DNA of 64,000 nucleotides from Winogradskyella arenosi (GTDB lineage: Bacteria; Bacteroidota; Bacteroidia; Flavobacteriales; Flavobacteriaceae): assembly GCF_003337305.1 (NCBI RefSeq), contig NZ_QPJO01000005.1:1-64000 (forward strand). Direction: 5' to 3'. The position numbers and the translations under genes are program-made. The notes beneath the pieces are model-generated. The model searched no databases. It was given only the letters and a program-made list of their open reading frames with translations, and was not told the DNA's origin. Shown here in pieces: positions 24,804 to 35,503 of this stretch (the stretch's first letter is position 1; every line of letters begins with the position of its first letter).

Positions 24804-26249
24804 ATGGAGAAAATTATAGACGAAAATAAGCAAGGTGAATCCTTAATATTAGACAATAAAGAAGGAAATCAACGTAAATTATTTATTGAAAGCTACGGCT
24901 GTGCAATGAATTTTAGCGATAGTGAAATTGTGGCTTCAATCTTATCTGAGCAAGGTTTTAACACCACACAAACCTTAGAAGAAGCTGATCTTGTTTTAGT
25001 AAATACCTGCTCTATTAGAGATAAAGCAGAACAAACCGTTAGAAAACGTTTACAAGAATACAATGCTGTTAAACGTATTAACCCAAAAATGAAAGTGGGG
25101 GTTTTAGGCTGTATGGCAGAACGTTTAAAGACAAAGTTTTTAGACGAAGAAAAGATTGTTGATTTAGTGGTTGGGCCTGATGCTTATAAAGACTTACCAA
25201 ATCTTCTTTCTGAAGTAGATGAAGGACGAGACGCCATAAACGTTATCTTATCTAAAGAAGAAACTTACGGCGATGTTTCTCCTGTAAGATTAAATAGTAA
25301 TGGTATTACCGCTTTTGTTTCTATTACCCGTGGTTGTGATAATATGTGTACCTTCTGTGTGGTTCCTTTTACAAGAGGAAGAGAGCGTAGTAGAGATCCG
25401 CAAAGTATTATTGAAGAAGTAAACGACCTATGGAACAAAGGGTTTAGAGAAATTACACTCTTAGGACAGAATGTAGATAGTTATTTATGGTATGGTGGCG
25501 GCCTGAAAAAAGATTTTGCAAATGCCTCTGACCTACAAAAAGCGACCGCTGTTAATTTTGCCAAACTCTTAGAACTTTGTGCAAAAGCACAACCGAAGAT
25601 GCGTATTCGTTTTTCAACGTCTAATCCGCAAGATTTCACTTTAGACGTGATTGAAACCATGGCAAAATACGATAACATCTGTAAGCATATTCACCTTCCA
25701 GTACAAAGTGGAAGTAACCGAATATTAAAAGAGATGAATCGACTACATACCCGCGAAGAGTATTTTGAGCTTATTGATAATATTAAACGTATTATCCCTG
25801 ATTGCTCTATTAGTGTCGATTTAATCGCTGGATTCCCAACAGAAACCGAAGAAGACCATCAAGACACCTTATCGTTAATGCAGTATGTAAAATATAATTT
25901 TGGTTATATGTTTACCTATTCAGAACGCCCAGGAACACTTGCTGGTCGTAAAATGGAAGATGATGTTCCTGAAAAAGTTAAGAAACGACGCCTTAGTGAA
26001 ATTATTAAATTAGAGCGTGAACATAGTGCCATGAATACCCGTGCGCACCTTAATAAAACGGTTGAAATTTTAATTGAAAAGGCTTCGAAAAAATCAGATG
26101 AACAATGGTCAGGGAGAACCTCTGATAATACCGTAGCCGTGTTCCCAAAAGAACATTATAAAGTGGGCGATTTAGTAGATGTCCTCATTACCGACTGCAC
26201 CAGCGCTACGCTGATAGGAAAAGCCGTTGGATATTCAAAAAACAATTAA
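24804..26249 (+). CDS. miaB: tRNA-i6A37 methylthiotransferase MiaB
   Basis: The 481-residue radical-SAM methylthiotransferase adds a methylthio group to isopentenyl-adenosine 37 of tRNAs. The N-terminal UPF0004 domain provides three cysteines for one Fe-S cluster ([32 protein letters not shown]). The radical-SAM motif CDNMCTFC binds the second cluster, and a C-terminal TRAM domain follows. SYGCAMN with [11 protein letters not shown] distinguishes MiaB from RimO and MtaB. It appears to lead a rightward group with the lipoprotein and sigma-54 activator genes. Confidence 0.96.
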   Translation: MEKIIDENKQGESLILDNKEGNQRKLFIESYGCAMNFSDSEIVASILSEQGFNTTQTLEEADLVLVNTCSIRDKAEQTVRKRLQEYNAVKRINPKMKVGVLGCMAERLKTKFLDEEKIVDLVVGPDAYKDLPNLLSEVDEGRDAINVILSKEETYGDVSPVRLNSNGITAFVSITRGCDNMCTFCVVPFTRGRERSRDPQSIIEEVNDLWNKGFREITLLGQNVDSYLWYGGGLKKDFANASDLQKATAVNFAKLLELCAKAQPKMRIRFSTSNPQDFTLDVIETMAKYDNICKHIHLPVQSGSNRILKEMNRLHTREEYFELIDNIKRIIPDCSISVDLIAGFPTETEEDHQDTLSLMQYVKYNFGYMFTYSERPGTLAGRKMEDDVPEKVKKRRLSEIIKLEREHSAMNTRAHLNKTVEILIEKASKKSDEQWSGRTSDNTVAVFPKEHYKVGDLVDVLITDCTSATLIGKAVGYSKNN

Positions 26250-26261
26250 TCAACAATATAT

Positions 26262-27194
26262 ATGAAAAAATTAGTTTTAATCGCATTTGCACTTAGTCTA
26301 GTCACAGCTTGTAACACAGAACCTTTAGATCCAGAATTAACCTCTGGAGGCGGAGATACTGGTGGTGGTAGCGGAAGTGAAAGTGCCGACTTAATGCTTT
26401 CTTCTTACGAATTGGATACCGATTTATTTGTGAGCTTTTTAGGCCTCCCTATAGAGACCACGACCAACTCGCTATTTAACATCAGTAATAATATCGTTGT
26501 TGGAGGCACCAATCAAATCTCGGCAAACCAAGGCCCTTTTGAAACGGAAAACCAAAGCATTACCCGAAACAGTTCAGGGCAAATAATAAGCTTCAGCTCT
26601 GTAAACGCACAAGGAACGACCACAAATGAAACGTTGGTCACTTATACCAATGGTGTAATTTCTCAGATTTCTTATGATTATTACGAAAACGACGAGGACG
26701 ATTATGTTTACAACTTCACCTACGACGGAAATACGATCACCAGAACAGAAGAAAACACGACCATCTCTACTGTTTTTACCGTAGATAGTGCAGACCGTAT
26801 CATTAAAAAGGAGTCTTTTGATGGGGATTTTGTATTACAAACAGAAACCATTGCCTATACCGCCAATGGTAACATTAGCAGTAGTACAACTACAGGCGAG
26901 ATTGAAAGCAATACTACTTATCAGTTTGATGATCAAGAAAATCCGTTGAAAGTCGTTTTTGAAGACAATTACTTATTACAATTTTTAGAAGACGATTACA
27001 GCGAAGAGTTAGGGCCACAAATCGCACAATTTTTATCCACTAACAATTGGAATGCCGCTAATTTTAACGGTAGTACTTTTACCTTCGATTTAGATTATAA
27101 TACCGCTGGCCGTATTTCAAGCCGTGTTATTGCCTATGATTTTGGGCCAGAATTTGCCTTTGAATTTAATGAAAGATTTAATTACGTTAACTAA
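26262..27194 (+). CDS. Hypothetical lipoprotein with YD-like repeats
   Basis: The 310-residue product has a lipoprotein signal (ALSLVTAC, lipid Cys17), then a Gly/Ser-rich linker (GGGDTGGGSGSESAD). The body is beta-rich, with repeated motifs of the form GxIxSxSYDYY...YNFTYDGNTI and ADRIIKKESF that resemble short RHS/YD repeats. It is likely a cell-surface or periplasm-facing outer membrane protein. It starts 12 bases after miaB and ends 3 bases before the sigma-54 activator gene. Function unknown. Confidence 0.7.
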   Translation: MKKLVLIAFALSLVTACNTEPLDPELTSGGGDTGGGSGSESADLMLSSYELDTDLFVSFLGLPIETTTNSLFNISNNIVVGGTNQISANQGPFETENQSITRNSSGQIISFSSVNAQGTTTNETLVTYTNGVISQISYDYYENDEDDYVYNFTYDGNTITRTEENTTISTVFTVDSADRIIKKESFDGDFVLQTETIAYTANGNISSSTTTGEIESNTTYQFDDQENPLKVVFEDNYLLQFLEDDYSEELGPQIAQFLSTNNWNAANFNGSTFTFDLDYNTAGRISSRVIAYDFGPEFAFEFNERFNYVN

Positions 27195-27197
27195 GCA

Positions 27198-28466
27198 ATG
27201 GAATCTATTCAAGCCATAAAACAACGTTTCGGGATTATAGGAAACGACCCTAAACTTAATCGCTCCATAGAAAAAGCGATTCAGGTTTCCCCTACGGATA
27301 TTTCTGTATTGGTCACTGGAGAAAGTGGTGTGGGGAAAGAAAGTATTCCTAAAATTATACACCAATTATCACACAGAAAGCACGGAAAGTATATTGCCGT
27401 AAACTGTGGTGCTATCCCAGAAGGAACTATTGACAGTGAATTATTTGGACACGAAAAAGGAGCTTTTACAGGCGCTACCTCCACCCGATCGGGGTATTTT
27501 GAAGTCGCTAATGAAGGCACCATTTTTTTAGATGAAGTTGGGGAATTACCTTTAACAACCCAAGTGCGTTTACTTCGTGTTTTAGAAAATGGCGAATTTA
27601 TAAAAGTAGGATCTAGCAAGGTTCAAAAAACCAATGTTAGAATTGTAGCCGCTACAAACGTCAATATGTTTGAGGCCATAAAAAAGGAAAAATTCAGAGA
27701 AGATCTTTACTACAGATTAAGTACGGTAGAAATTAATTTACCACCACTTAGAGATCGTAAAGAAGACATCCACCTATTATTTAGAAAATTTGCGAGTGAC
27801 TTTGCGTTAAAATATAAAATGCCCACGGTAAAACTTACCGATGAAGCTGTCGTATTATTATTAAAATACCGTTGGAATGGTAACATCCGTCAGTTGCGTA
27901 ACGTTGCAGAACAAGTCTCCGTTTTAGAACAGAACCGTACTATAAATGCAAATACACTTCAGAATTATTTGCCTAATACAGGCAGCAACTTACCTGCAGT
28001 TGTTAATAACTCTAAGTCTGAAGGTGATTTTAGCAGCGAACGTGAAATTTTGTATAAAGTTCTATTTGATATGAAGAGTGATCTTAATGATCTAAAAAAG
28101 CTCACCATGGAACTGATGAAAAAAGATAGCGATACTGATATACAAAAAGACAACGCGCATTTAATTCAAAAAATTTATGGCGACGAGAAAGACGAAGCCT
28201 TTGAAGCCGCTGTTGAAGATTTAGAGGTGCTTTCTATACCAGAACACACCAAAGAAACTTCCGAAGAAACCTTATCGCATCTTACCGACAAGTATGATTT
28301 TGCTGAAGAAATTGAGGAAGAAGAAACCTTATCGCTCCACGATAAAGAACTTGAATTAATTAAGAAATCTTTAGAACGTCATGGTGGAAAACGTAAATTA
28401 GCCGCTGCAGAATTGGGAATTAGCGAACGTACACTGTACCGTAAAATAAAACAATTCGATCTTTAA
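27198..28466 (+). CDS. Sigma-54 interaction AAA+ transcriptional activator
   Basis: The 422-residue protein opens almost at once with the AAA+ domain: Walker A GESGVGKE at 41-48, the sigma-54-contacting GAFTGA loop at 88-93, Walker B IFLDEVGEL and an arginine-finger region YYRLSTVEI. There is no N-terminal receiver or sensing domain. Instead an unusual acidic insert of about 100 residues separates the ATPase from the Fis-type HTH (GGKRKLAAAELGISERTLYRKI). The activator may therefore be controlled by expression level or by partner proteins. Homologues in this position are common in flavobacteria; the target promoters are unknown. Confidence 0.9.
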   Translation: MESIQAIKQRFGIIGNDPKLNRSIEKAIQVSPTDISVLVTGESGVGKESIPKIIHQLSHRKHGKYIAVNCGAIPEGTIDSELFGHEKGAFTGATSTRSGYFEVANEGTIFLDEVGELPLTTQVRLLRVLENGEFIKVGSSKVQKTNVRIVAATNVNMFEAIKKEKFREDLYYRLSTVEINLPPLRDRKEDIHLLFRKFASDFALKYKMPTVKLTDEAVVLLLKYRWNGNIRQLRNVAEQVSVLEQNRTINANTLQNYLPNTGSNLPAVVNNSKSEGDFSSEREILYKVLFDMKSDLNDLKKLTMELMKKDSDTDIQKDNAHLIQKIYGDEKDEAFEAAVEDLEVLSIPEHTKETSEETLSHLTDKYDFAEEIEEEETLSLHDKELELIKKSLERHGGKRKLAAAELGISERTLYRKIKQFDL

Positions 28467-28481
28467 TATCTTGTTTTAAAT

Positions 28482-28511
28482 TTTGCACCCTCTAAAGAAT
28501 GTGTATTATTG
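28482..28511 (+). promoter_or_regulatory. Promoter upstream of lptE
   Basis: TTTG (28482-28485) is followed 18 bases later by TATTATTG, one mismatch from TAnnTTTG. The boxes end about 30 bases before the lptE ATG. Confidence 0.5.
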
Positions 28512-28542
28512 TAACGCCCTATAACCACTAATTAATGTGTTA

Positions 28543-29046
28543 ATGAAAACATTTAAATATACCTTAATCCTGGCCATTTGTTTTGTTTGTTATGGCTGTA
28601 AAGTCAATTATTCCTTTACCGGAATTACAGATATGCCAGAATCGTTTCAGGTTAATTTCTTTCAAAATACAGCCGATATTATTGAGCCTGGTTTAGACCA
28701 ACTCTTTACCAACACGCTTCAAGATCTTATCGTTAATCAAACCAGTGCAGAGTTAGTAACCTCAGGTGCCGAAGTTATTTACGAAGGCGAAATTGTAGAA
28801 TATCGTATTTCTCCAATGACCGCAACTTCAGAAAATACCGCAGCACAAAACAGACTGACTATCAGTGTGAATGTTCGTTATATCAACACCAAAGATTCTG
28901 AAAAAGATTTTGAACGTCGTTTTTCATTTTACTATGATTATCCTGCGGAAGATCAACTTACAGGGAGCATTAAAGCTACGGCCTTTGACGAAATTTTAGA
29001 ACGTCTTACCCAAGATATTCTTAATGCATCTTTAGCGGATTGGTAG
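28543..29046 (+). CDS. lptE: LptE-family LPS assembly lipoprotein
   Basis: The 167-residue lipoprotein has a lipobox ending in CYGC and a body typical of the Bacteroidota LptE family (VNYSFTGITDMPESFQVNFF, and NRLTISVNVRYINTKDSE). LptE plugs the LptD barrel and helps insert lipopolysaccharide into the outer membrane. ATG at 28543 (MKTFKYT) is preferred over a GTG two codons upstream. It starts a rightward run with a TPR protein and secG. Confidence 0.85.
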   Translation: MKTFKYTLILAICFVCYGCKVNYSFTGITDMPESFQVNFFQNTADIIEPGLDQLFTNTLQDLIVNQTSAELVTSGAEVIYEGEIVEYRISPMTATSENTAAQNRLTISVNVRYINTKDSEKDFERRFSFYYDYPAEDQLTGSIKATAFDEILERLTQDILNASLADW

Positions 29047-29050
29047 CCTT

Positions 29051-30007
29051 ATGCAACTTCAAGAATTAACATATTTATTAAAAGAACCTCAGGCGGTTAG
29101 TACTTTTGAAGTGGATACCCTTGCTGCGGCCATTAAGCAGTATCCGTACTTTCAACCCTTAAGAGCGCTCTATTTAAAAGTCTTGAAGCAAAAGGAAAGC
29201 TACAAATACAACAACACCTTAAAGACCACTGCGGCCTATACTACAGATCGTAGTGTTTTGTTTGACTTTATCACCTCTGATGTTTTTAATCAGAACGCGA
29301 TTTCAGAACATATTAAACAAAATTTGGAAGCGATAAATGCTATTGAAGTCAATGCCATTGATGACATTACGGTTCAGAAAAGTGTGACTCTAGATGATGC
29401 CCTAAAAACACAAATTAAAGCCACCGAAGGCGTCTTAGACCCTGATCTTTTTGAAGCTAAAGCTTTAGAACCGCAAACTCCAAAAGTAGAACATAAGGCT
29501 CCGAAAACAACAGAAGGCCCAATCATTGCTATAGATGTAGACCAGATTACACCTGAAAAACAGCTTAAAATAGGAAGCCCTTTAACCTTTGATAAGTCCG
29601 AAAATCATTCGTTTACACAGTGGTTAAAAATTACCAGTTTTAAACCTATTGAGCGCGAAGAAGCAACAGAGGCTCCAGAAGAAATAGCTAAATCCGAAGC
29701 TAAAAAAGCAGAAATTAAGACACCATTACAAAGTAAATTAGCCATTATTGATAAGTTTATTAGCGATAATCCTAAGATTAAACCCGTGTCTAAAACAGCC
29801 CCAAAACCGAAGCTTGTAGATAATGATAGTGACATTTCGGACCGCTTAATGACGGAAACTTTAGCACGAATTTATCTCGAGCAAAAAAACTATGATAAAG
29901 CAATTCAATCTTACAAAATTTTAAGTTTGAAATATCCAGAAAAAAGTAGTTTCTTTGCACACCAAATAAAATTGGTAAAAGAATTAAAAGATAATAATAC
30001 AATATAA
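29051..30007 (+). CDS. Hypothetical TPR-containing protein
   Basis: The 318-residue soluble protein has an N-terminal helical segment conserved in flavobacteria (LTYLLKEPQAVSTFEVD, KQYPYFQPLRALYL). A low-complexity Lys/Glu/Pro-rich middle follows, then a C-terminal TPR-like pair (ETLARIYLEQKNYDKAIQSY, ILSLKYPEKSSFFAHQI). It begins 4 bases after lptE and ends 2 bases before secG. Its function is unknown; the context hints at envelope biogenesis. Confidence 0.7.
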   Translation: MQLQELTYLLKEPQAVSTFEVDTLAAAIKQYPYFQPLRALYLKVLKQKESYKYNNTLKTTAAYTTDRSVLFDFITSDVFNQNAISEHIKQNLEAINAIEVNAIDDITVQKSVTLDDALKTQIKATEGVLDPDLFEAKALEPQTPKVEHKAPKTTEGPIIAIDVDQITPEKQLKIGSPLTFDKSENHSFTQWLKITSFKPIEREEATEAPEEIAKSEAKKAEIKTPLQSKLAIIDKFISDNPKIKPVSKTAPKPKLVDNDSDISDRLMTETLARIYLEQKNYDKAIQSYKILSLKYPEKSSFFAHQIKLVKELKDNNTI

Positions 30008-30009
30008 CA

Positions 30010-30342
30010 ATGAGTGCATTTACAATATTTTTAGTCCTGATCGTAATCGTTGCTTTTTTACTTGTCGTAGTAATTATGGTACAAAACCCTAAAGGCGGAG
30101 GATTATCGTCGTCATTTGGTGGCGGAGGTACCCAACAATTAGGAGGCGTTAAAAAAACAGGAGACTTTTTAGACAAGAGTACTTGGTTCCTAGCAACTGC
30201 ATTAATTGTTTTAATCTTAGCATCAAACTTAACCATTGGTTCTGGTGGTGGTTCTGAATCTAAAGCTTTAGATACTAATGAAACTACAGAGATGCCTGCA
30301 ACACCTGCAGCTCCTACTACAGATACCAATACTGCAGACTAA
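30010..30342 (+). CDS. secG: Preprotein translocase subunit SecG
   Basis: The 110-residue membrane protein has two helices (FLVLIVIVAFLLVVVIMVQ and STWFLATALIVLILAS) around the SecG motif QNPKGGGLSSSFGGGG (read in parts), which loops in the cytoplasm. SecG is the accessory subunit of the SecYEG channel. A Gly/Thr/Pro-rich tail follows the second helix. An intrinsic terminator follows. Confidence 0.93.
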   Translation: MSAFTIFLVLIVIVAFLLVVVIMVQNPKGGGLSSSFGGGGTQQLGGVKKTGDFLDKSTWFLATALIVLILASNLTIGSGGGSESKALDTNETTEMPATPAAPTTDTNTAD

Positions 30343-30365
30343 TAAAGATTACACATTATCATAAC

Positions 30366-30397
30366 AAAAAGCCAACTTTTAAGAGTTGGCTTTTTTT
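30366..30397 (+). terminator. Intrinsic terminator after secG
   Basis: The stem GCCAACT/AGTTGGC (30371-30377 and 30384-30390), extended by A-U pairs, is followed by seven T residues. Confidence 0.88.
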
Positions 30398-30428
30398 ATA
30401 CCCATAAACCAGATTTAAAATCTGAAAC

Positions 30429-30460
30429 TTTGTCAGCTATTCTCTATTGGCATAATTTTC
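30429..30460 (+). promoter_or_regulatory. Promoter of groES-groEL
   Basis: TTTG (30429-30432) and TAATTTTC (30453-30460, one mismatch to TAnnTTTG) are 20 bases apart, about 50 bases before groES. No CIRCE operator is seen. Confidence 0.55.
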
Positions 30461-30508
30461 GAACATACCCGATTATCAAACTAATAATTAACAAAAAACA
30501 TATAAGTA

Positions 30509-30784
30509 ATGAGTTTAAACATTAAACCTTTAGCAGACCGCGTTCTTGTAGAACCTATGCAAGCTGAAACTAAGACAGCTTCAGGAATTATTATTCCTGA
30601 TAACGCCAAAGAAAAGCCACAAAAGGGAACTGTTGTTGCCGTTGGAAATGGAACTAAAGATGAGCCTTTAACTGTAAAAGTTGGTGATACTGTACTTTAC
30701 GGAAAATATGGTGGAACGGATCTTAAATTAGAAGGCAAAGACTACTTAATGATGCGTGAGAGCGATATTTTAGCGATCATATAA
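30509..30784 (+). CDS. groES: Co-chaperonin GroES
   Basis: The 91-residue GroES has the usual start ([13 protein letters not shown]), a mobile loop ([18 protein letters not shown], which docks GroEL), and the end ([21 protein letters not shown], read in parts). It caps the GroEL cavity during folding. It lies 107 bases upstream of groEL on the same strand and shares its promoter. Confidence 0.97.
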   Translation: MSLNIKPLADRVLVEPMQAETKTASGIIIPDNAKEKPQKGTVVAVGNGTKDEPLTVKVGDTVLYGKYGGTDLKLEGKDYLMMRESDILAII

Positions 30785-30867
30785 TTGTTTTTAATGTAAT
30801 TTCTGTCATTCCGCCCTTTTATGTGGAATCGAAAATGTAAAATAAACTAATTAGACGCCTGCTGTAG

Positions 30868-32523
<1,656 letters not shown>

Positions 32524-32568
32524 GCATCACTTACAGAATAACATGCTTTTGTATAATAAAGCAAACCT

Positions 32569-32606
32569 TAAAAGCCTTTGATGCAAATCAAAGGCTTTTA
32601 TTATAT
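32569..32606 (+). terminator. Terminator of groEL, overlapping the PAP2 gene promoter
   Basis: A perfect 14-bp inverted repeat (32569-32582 and 32587-32600) with loop GCAA is followed by a short T-rich stretch. Its left arm contains the TTTG of the next promoter. Confidence 0.85.
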
Positions 32607-32609
32607 TTG
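32577..32609 (+). promoter_or_regulatory. Promoter of the PAP2 phosphatase gene
   Basis: TTTG (32577-32580) and TATATTTG (32602-32609) are 21 bases apart and fit the Bacteroidota consensus. The upstream box is inside the groEL terminator stem. Confidence 0.65.
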
Positions 32610-32647
32610 CACCTATTAAACCCCTAGCCTTTATGATGACAGCAGCA

Positions 32648-33484
32648 ATGAAAAAAATTACAATTCTCTGTTTACTTTCATTAGTCTCAGTGTCTCTTTT
32701 TTCTCAAACCGACTCTACAACCATTTCTAAACCGAGTAAGATTTGGGATAATTTTAAATATGATACTAGAGTAACCTTACGCAGTGTAGGGAATTCTTTC
32801 ACCCAACCTTTACGTTGGAAAGGTGATGATTTTGCAACCGCCGGAGGTATCTTAGCCGGAACCACCTTATTATACCTCAGCGATAATGAGGCTAACCGTA
32901 TCTTTGCTAAACAAGCCGTTGGCGCCCCACAAATTCTAAAAGATTTTGGTTGGTATTTTGGAAGTCCACAAAACTTCTTTATGGTCTCTACAGGTATCTA
33001 TGGTTTTGGATTATTAACCGATAATGAAAAAGTACGACATACCGGAATCTTAATTTTTTCTTCAGCCATTACCACAGGACTCATTCAATCCATTTCAAAA
33101 ACCGTAGTCGGAAGGGCGAGACCTAATAGCGGAGACTATAACGAATTTGAACCGTTTAGCAACAAACCAGGCTTCCACTCTTTTCCTTCAGGGCACAGTG
33201 TTTTATCCTTTACCATGGCACATGCTATTGCCAAACAATTTACGAGTTTCTGGGCTAAAGCAGGAATTTACGCCGTGGGTTCCATTGCCCCTATTTCACG
33301 TTTATGGGAAGAGGCTCACTGGTTAAGTGATGTTGGTTTAGGTATGGCCTTAAGCGTCGTGGTGGTAGATGGCATTGAAAACTTTATGAATAAGAACAAA
33401 TTCTACGCAGACGCTAAACCCAAAACTATCAGTTGGCGTGTAAGTGCTGGTGTAGGAACCGTAGGTGTAGTAGGGACGTTTTAG
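32648..33484 (+). CDS. PAP2-family phosphatase, exported
   Basis: The 278-residue product has a signal peptide (MKKITILCLLSLVSVSLFSQ, read in parts) and the three motifs of the PAP2 acid-phosphatase superfamily: KTVVGRARP, FPSGHS and SRLWEEAHWLSD. Such enzymes remove phosphate from phosphatidic acid, undecaprenyl pyrophosphate or lipid A. The exact substrate is not determined by these motifs. ATG at 32648 is preferred over two in-frame ATGs just upstream because it begins the signal peptide. It has its own promoter. Confidence 0.88.
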   Translation: MKKITILCLLSLVSVSLFSQTDSTTISKPSKIWDNFKYDTRVTLRSVGNSFTQPLRWKGDDFATAGGILAGTTLLYLSDNEANRIFAKQAVGAPQILKDFGWYFGSPQNFFMVSTGIYGFGLLTDNEKVRHTGILIFSSAITTGLIQSISKTVVGRARPNSGDYNEFEPFSNKPGFHSFPSGHSVLSFTMAHAIAKQFTSFWAKAGIYAVGSIAPISRLWEEAHWLSDVGLGMALSVVVVDGIENFMNKNKFYADAKPKTISWRVSAGVGTVGVVGTF

Positions 33485-33541
33485 ACCTTCTATGAAAACA
33501 CTTAGAATATAATAAGCTTACCCTCTATACTACCTCCTTAT

Positions 33542-34462
33542 TTAATTGAGGATGTAAACCAAGGAAAAAATAGAAATAAAAATCCAAAGTACTGAGGCGA
33601 GCACCAAAGGTCGAATCCCAAAAGATTTTAATTCTTTTACCGAAATCGTAGACCCTACTAAAAATAGGGTAACAATTAATAAACGTTTTGACAAGGAGAC
33701 GATACCACTTGTTAAAACTTCAGGAAGCACCTGAGTACTATTTAAAACAATAGCCCCGATAAATAATAAGATAAAATAAGGAATCTTAAGTTTTTCGCCT
33801 TTAGTTTTAAATAAAAACATTGAGAAAATTGACAATGGAATAATCCATAAGGTCCGCGATAATTTTACCGTAGTTGCAATTCGCAAGGCTTCATCACCAT
33901 AACCAATACTCGCCCCTACCACAGAACTGGTGTCATGTATAGCGACCGCACACCATAAACCAAATTCTTCTTGACTTAAATGAAGCCCATGCCCTATGAC
34001 AGGGAAAACAAATAAGGCTATAGAATTAAGAAGAAAAACAATCCCTAACGCCATACTTATAACCCCACTTTTAGCTTTAATAACTGGTGCTATAGCCGCA
34101 ATGGCACTTCCTCCACAAATTGCTGTTCCGGAGGCTATGAGGTAGCCTAATTTTAAATCTAATTTTAATAGGCGCACCAATAATAAACCTAAGCCTAGCG
34201 TTAAACCAATAGTAAACGCCGTTAGGCCTAAGCCTTCTTGACTGGTTTGAAGGGTTTCTTCTACTAACATTCCAAAACCCAAGCCTACCACAGAAATTTT
34301 TAAAAAATAAGGAATAGCCTTGTGGCTATACCCCATAAAAGGAGGATTAAAAATCAGCGTACAAATAAATCCCAATACTAAGGCGGTTGGACTATTTATA
34401 AACCCCAAAAGCGCTAAAACAATACAGAGCGAATAACTTATTAACGCTAAAATAACTTTCAT
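33542..34462 (-). CDS. YeiH-family (UPF0324) putative sulfate exporter
   Basis: The 306-residue polytopic membrane protein has around ten helices and the family hallmarks ASGTAICGGSAIAA and HDTSSVVGASIGYG. The family is annotated as putative sulfate or sulfonate-related exporters. A LysR regulator gene lies directly upstream on the same strand, like the yeiE-yeiH pairing of enterobacteria. A promoter is visible 18-51 bases upstream of its start. Confidence 0.88.
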   Translation of the reverse strand: MKVILALISYSLCIVLALLGFINSPTALVLGFICTLIFNPPFMGYSHKAIPYFLKISVVGLGFGMLVEETLQTSQEGLGLTAFTIGLTLGLGLLLVRLLKLDLKLGYLIASGTAICGGSAIAAIAPVIKAKSGVISMALGIVFLLNSIALFVFPVIGHGLHLSQEEFGLWCAVAIHDTSSVVGASIGYGDEALRIATTVKLSRTLWIIPLSIFSMFLFKTKGEKLKIPYFILLFIGAIVLNSTQVLPEVLTSGIVSLSKRLLIVTLFLVGSTISVKELKSFGIRPLVLASVLWIFISIFSLVYILN

Positions 34463-34479
34463 GTCCTTTATATTTTACA

Positions 34480-34513
34480 CAAAAGTAAACCTCAAGCATA
34501 ACTTAACAGCAAA
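34480..34513 (-). promoter_or_regulatory. Promoter of the YeiH-like gene
   Basis: On the minus strand, TTTG (34510-34513) and TACTTTTG (34480-34487) are 22 bases apart. The region lies between the LysR gene and its likely target. Confidence 0.6.
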
Positions 34514-34534
34514 TCATTTTATTATCTATAATAA

Positions 34535-35419
34535 CTAAAAGTTATAATTAGTTCTAATGAAGTTTTCAAAAAATTCAAGATTCTGAGACTGAAACCCTGT
34601 ACGTTTCACAAAATAAAACCAGCGTTCTATACTTAAATCGGTGATATCAATAATCTTTAATTTATTCGTCAATAAATCGTTATGAATTGCATGTACAGAC
34701 AGTAAAGCATAATGATCAGAATGGTATAAATAATTTTTTATCGCTTCGGTACTACTTAAAGAGACCACTGTATGGAGTGCTTTAATACCGTTTTCTTTTA
34801 AAAATTGATCAATAATAGCTTTGGTCCCTGAGCCCTTTTCACGCTCAATCATAGGAATAGTTTTTAAGGTCTGTAGATCGATACTTCCCTTTTTAAAGCT
34901 GTTATTATTAACGTTGGTCACCAAGACAATTTCATCTTTAATAAACTTTTCAAAATGTAATTTCGAATTGTTAATACGGCCTTCAGTAATCCCGAAATCA
35001 ATCTCTTCATTCAGAATTAAATCCTCTATACTTGAAGAATTATCACTAATAATTTCAAATTTAGTTTGCGGAAATTGAGCTCTAAATTTAGCAATACTCT
35101 TAGGTATAATATAATTGGATAATGTGGTACTAACCCCAAACCGAATCAACTCTGGAAACCTTTCTTTTTTATGTAGAAATTGTTCTTCCATTTCCGTATA
35201 AATGGCCAAAATTCTATTGACATAGAGCAAAAAGGACTTCCCGTCTTCAGTGAGTTCTATAGAATTTCGTTTTCTTACAAAAAGCGTGGTTTTATAGTCT
35301 TCTTCTAAAGTTTTAATAGATTTAGAAACGGCAGGTTGAGAGATAAACAACTGTTCCGCCGCCTTCGTAAAACTAAGATGTTTGGCAACAATTTTAAAGA
35401 TATGTAACTTGGTTTTCAT
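34535..35419 (-). CDS. LysR-type transcriptional regulator
   Basis: The 294-residue regulator has an N-terminal winged HTH (FTKAAEQLFISQPAVSKSIKTLEE, read in parts) and a C-terminal LysR substrate-binding domain with two Rossmann-like halves (IRFGVSTTLSNYIIP, VLTNVNNN-type strand). It probably controls the adjacent YeiH-like transporter and itself. The inducer is unknown; a sulfur compound is likely by analogy with CysB/YeiE. Confidence 0.88.
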   Translation of the reverse strand: MKTKLHIFKIVAKHLSFTKAAEQLFISQPAVSKSIKTLEEDYKTTLFVRKRNSIELTEDGKSFLLYVNRILAIYTEMEEQFLHKKERFPELIRFGVSTTLSNYIIPKSIAKFRAQFPQTKFEIISDNSSSIEDLILNEEIDFGITEGRINNSKLHFEKFIKDEIVLVTNVNNNSFKKGSIDLQTLKTIPMIEREKGSGTKAIIDQFLKENGIKALHTVVSLSSTEAIKNYLYHSDHYALLSVHAIHNDLLTNKLKIIDITDLSIERWFYFVKRTGFQSQNLEFFENFIRTNYNF

Positions 35420-35439
35420 GAGCTCAATATACTAAGCAA

Positions 35440-35447
35440 CAAAGCTA
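35440..35447 (-). promoter_or_regulatory. Candidate -7 box of the LysR gene
   Basis: TAGCTTTG on the minus strand matches TAnnTTTG and lies 20 bases before the LysR ATG. Confidence 0.45.
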
Positions 35448-35468
35448 TTACTTTTCATTTCATCCTAT

Positions 35469-35493
35469 AAAAAAACCCGCATTAAGATGCGGG
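35469..35493 (-). terminator. Terminator of the metal-homeostasis operon
   Basis: A 7-bp stem CCCGCAT/ATGCGGG (35476-35482 and 35487-35493) is followed on the minus strand by a U run. It lies just after the HMA gene and before the LysR gene; flanking A and T runs make it potentially bidirectional. Confidence 0.8.
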
Positions 35494-35503
35494 CTTTTAT
35501 TTA

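Noticed and set aside
29790..30329. 179-codon leftward frame over secG
   Set aside because: Antisense to secG and the end of the TPR gene; the Pro/Val-rich content reflects the complementary strand.
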